Source of the DNA: Sphingobium sp.
Lineage (GTDB): Bacteria > Pseudomonadota > Alphaproteobacteria > Sphingomonadales > Sphingomonadaceae
DNA: 64,000 bases
Direction: 5' to 3'
Assembly: GCA_022652485.1 (NCBI GenBank)
Contig: JALCRK010000002.1
Coordinates: 1 to 64,000, forward strand
Below are positions 62,639 to 64,000 of this stretch, piece after piece. Below the pieces are notes generated by a model. The model did no database searches. It worked only from the letters and a program-made list of their open reading frames with translations, and had not been told where the DNA came from. Position 1 is the first letter of the stretch; each line of letters opens with the position of its first letter. A program made the translations under genes and the position numbers.

Positions 62639-64000
62639 ATGCCTGTCTATAATCCGCCCGTGAAGGATACCCGGTTCGTCTATGAAGCCGTGGTGCATCT
62701 GGACCATTACTCCAACCTGCCCGGCTTCGAGAGCGCGAGCGCGGATCTCGTCGATGCGGTGCTGGAGGAGGGCGGCAAGTTCGCCGCCGAGGTGATGGCC
62801 CCTCTCAACCAGATCGGCGATGCCCAGGGCTGTACGCGCCACCCCGACGGCAGCGTGACTACGCCCGAGGGTTTCAAGGCTGCCTATGAGCAGTTCGTGG
62901 CTGGCGGCTGGCCAACGCTGCACGCGCCCACAGAGTTTGGCGGGCAGGGTCTGCCTTCGGTGGTGGCGACGGCGGTGGGCGAGTATTTCTGCTCAGCCAA
63001 CCACAGCCTCGAAATGTATCACGGCCTCACCACGGGCGCGATCAACGCACTGCTCGTGAAGGGTACGCCGGAGCAGCAGGCGAAATATCTGCCCAAAATG
63101 GTCGAGGGCACATGGACCGGCACGATGAACCTTACCGAGCCGCATTGCGGAACGGACCTAGGCCTCATCAAGACCAAGGCCGTACCCAACGCCGATGGCT
63201 CTTACTCCATCACTGGCACCAAGATCTTTATCTCCGCCGGAGAGCATGACCTCTCCGAGAATATCATCCATCTAGTGCTGGCGAAGACGCCGGACGCGCC
63301 GGAAGGCAGCAAGGGCATTTCCCTGTTCGTGGTGCCGAAGTTCCAGGTGAACAACGATGGTTCGCTCGATGCGCGTAACGCTGTTTCCTGTGGTTCGCTC
63401 GAGCACAAGATGGGCATTCACGGCAACGCCACCTGCGTCATGAATTACGACGGCGCGACTGGATGGCTGGTGGGCGAGGAGAACAAGGGACTTGCTGCCA
63501 TGTTCATCATGATGAACGACGCGCGCCTCGGCGTGGGCTTGCAAGGATTGGCGCAGGCGGAAATTGCGTATCAGAACGCCGTCCAATACGCGCGGGACCG
63601 CCGCCAGGGCCGCGCCCTCACTGGCCCCGCCGAACCGAACGAAAAGGCGGACACGCTTTTCGTCCATCCCGATGTGCGGCGGATGCTGATGGAAGCCAAA
63701 GCGCTGACCGAGGGTCTGCGCGCGCTGATGCTGTGGGGCGCCTTGCAGGTGGACCTCGTTCATCTGGCCTCGACCGAGGAAGAACGGCAAATGGCTGACG
63801 ATCTCATCTCGCTGCTCACCCCGGTCATCAAGGGCTATGGCACGGACAAGGGCTTTGAGACAGCGGTCAACTGCCAGCAGGTCTATGGCGGGCATGGCTA
63901 CATCGTCGAGTGGGGCATGGAGCAGTATGTGCGCGACGCTCGCATAGCCCAGATCTACGAGGGCGCGAACGGCGTGCAGGCGATGGACCTCGTCGGGCGC
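62639..64000 (+). CDS. Acyl-CoA dehydrogenase, DmdC/FadE-like (3' end outside window)
   Basis: The first 454 residues of a large acyl-CoA dehydrogenase are present; the frame is still open at the window edge. The N-terminus PVYNPPVKDTRFVYEAVVHL is typical of the roughly 590-600-residue DmdC-like group. FAD/substrate motifs include TGTMNLTEPHCGTDLG, FISAGEHDLSENIIHLVL and CGSLEHKMGIHGNATCVM; QQVYGGHGYIVEWGMEQYVR lies near the end. The AGGAGG Shine-Dalgarno is 8 bases before the ATG. It feeds electrons to ETF and the ETF-QO encoded at 51795. It likely serves fatty-acid or branched-chain acyl-CoA oxidation under the MerR regulator. Confidence 0.94.
   Translation, partial: MPVYNPPVKDTRFVYEAVVHLDHYSNLPGFESASADLVDAVLEEGGKFAAEVMAPLNQIGDAQGCTRHPDGSVTTPEGFKAAYEQFVAGGWPTLHAPTEFGGQGLPSVVATAVGEYFCSANHSLEMYHGLTTGAINALLVKGTPEQQAKYLPKMVEGTWTGTMNLTEPHCGTDLGLIKTKAVPNADGSYSITGTKIFISAGEHDLSENIIHLVLAKTPDAPEGSKGISLFVVPKFQVNNDGSLDARNAVSCGSLEHKMGIHGNATCVMNYDGATGWLVGEENKGLAAMFIMMNDARLGVGLQGLAQAEIAYQNAVQYARDRRQGRALTGPAEPNEKADTLFVHPDVRRMLMEAKALTEGLRALMLWGALQVDLVHLASTEEERQMADDLISLLTPVIKGYGTDKGFETAVNCQQVYGGHGYIVEWGMEQYVRDARIAQIYEGANGVQAMDLVGR

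Overview
The window reads as a chromosomal segment of a high-GC alphaproteobacterium, most likely Sphingomonadales. The evidence is the gene set and layout: an F0 ATP synthase operon with paired b and b' subunits, a full System I ccm operon, a DmdC-type acyl-CoA dehydrogenase and the GcvA-like regulator/apaG/metZ/leuB block. Some small secreted proteins also look typical of sphingomonads. Genus cannot be fixed from sequence alone. Nearly all of it is core metabolism at high coding density, with many ATGA or GTGA stop/start overlaps. I see no rRNA, tRNA, CRISPR array or prophage.

Layout. 1-850: accessory edge, with the 5' end of an IS5-family transposase, an AT-rich gene remnant and a RelE/ParE-type toxin-antitoxin pair. 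955-8307: small hypothetical gene, kup, and the cytochrome c maturation genes ccmCDEFGHI (minus strand, including a 43-residue ccmD). 8480-18505: purF, an SDR oxidoreductase, a GST/FzlA-like protein, parE (topoisomerase IV), LysR-apaG, metZ, leuB, recO. 18563-23210: uvrC, then the F0 operon atpI-B-E-F'-F. 23454-27156: ydbH-ynbE-ydbL, an envelope lipid-transport set. 27209-34614: radC, EF-hand protein, purB, a soluble globin-coupled chemoreceptor divergent from a membrane chemoreceptor, and a periplasmic TonB-domain protein. 34824-41951: lapA-pyrF-GNAT-trpF-trpB-[DUF559 cassette]-trpA-accD-folC. 41985-51665: orphan Imm33/DUF2185 gene, ampG, RsuA/RluB-type pseudouridine synthase, rsmD, UvrD/PcrA helicase, moaB, soluble lytic transglycosylase, degenerate uracil-DNA-glycosylase-like protein. 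51795-64000: ETF-QO, TPR protein-ispE-N-formylglutamate amidohydrolase, ilvD-nnrD-RNA methyltransferase-hisI, lipoprotein, MerR regulator and an acyl-CoA dehydrogenase that runs off the end.

The most unusual structure is a 419-bp cassette at 38397-38815, inserted exactly at the trpB/trpA junction. It holds a DUF559 (PD-(D/E)XK nuclease fold) gene between two inverted 36-bp palindromic repeats that match at 33 of 36 positions. The same kind of palindrome pair, without a gene, lies between accD and folC (40517-40607). In both places the purine-rich arm of the right palindrome sits where the Shine-Dalgarno sequence of the next gene (trpA, folC) should be. This resembles the REPIN/RAYT arrangement, but with a DUF559 nuclease in place of a Y1 transposase. 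A second, unrelated REP family (GCGGGAAT-type hairpin pairs) occurs four times; one copy is inserted in frame in ccmH and encodes part of its signal peptide.
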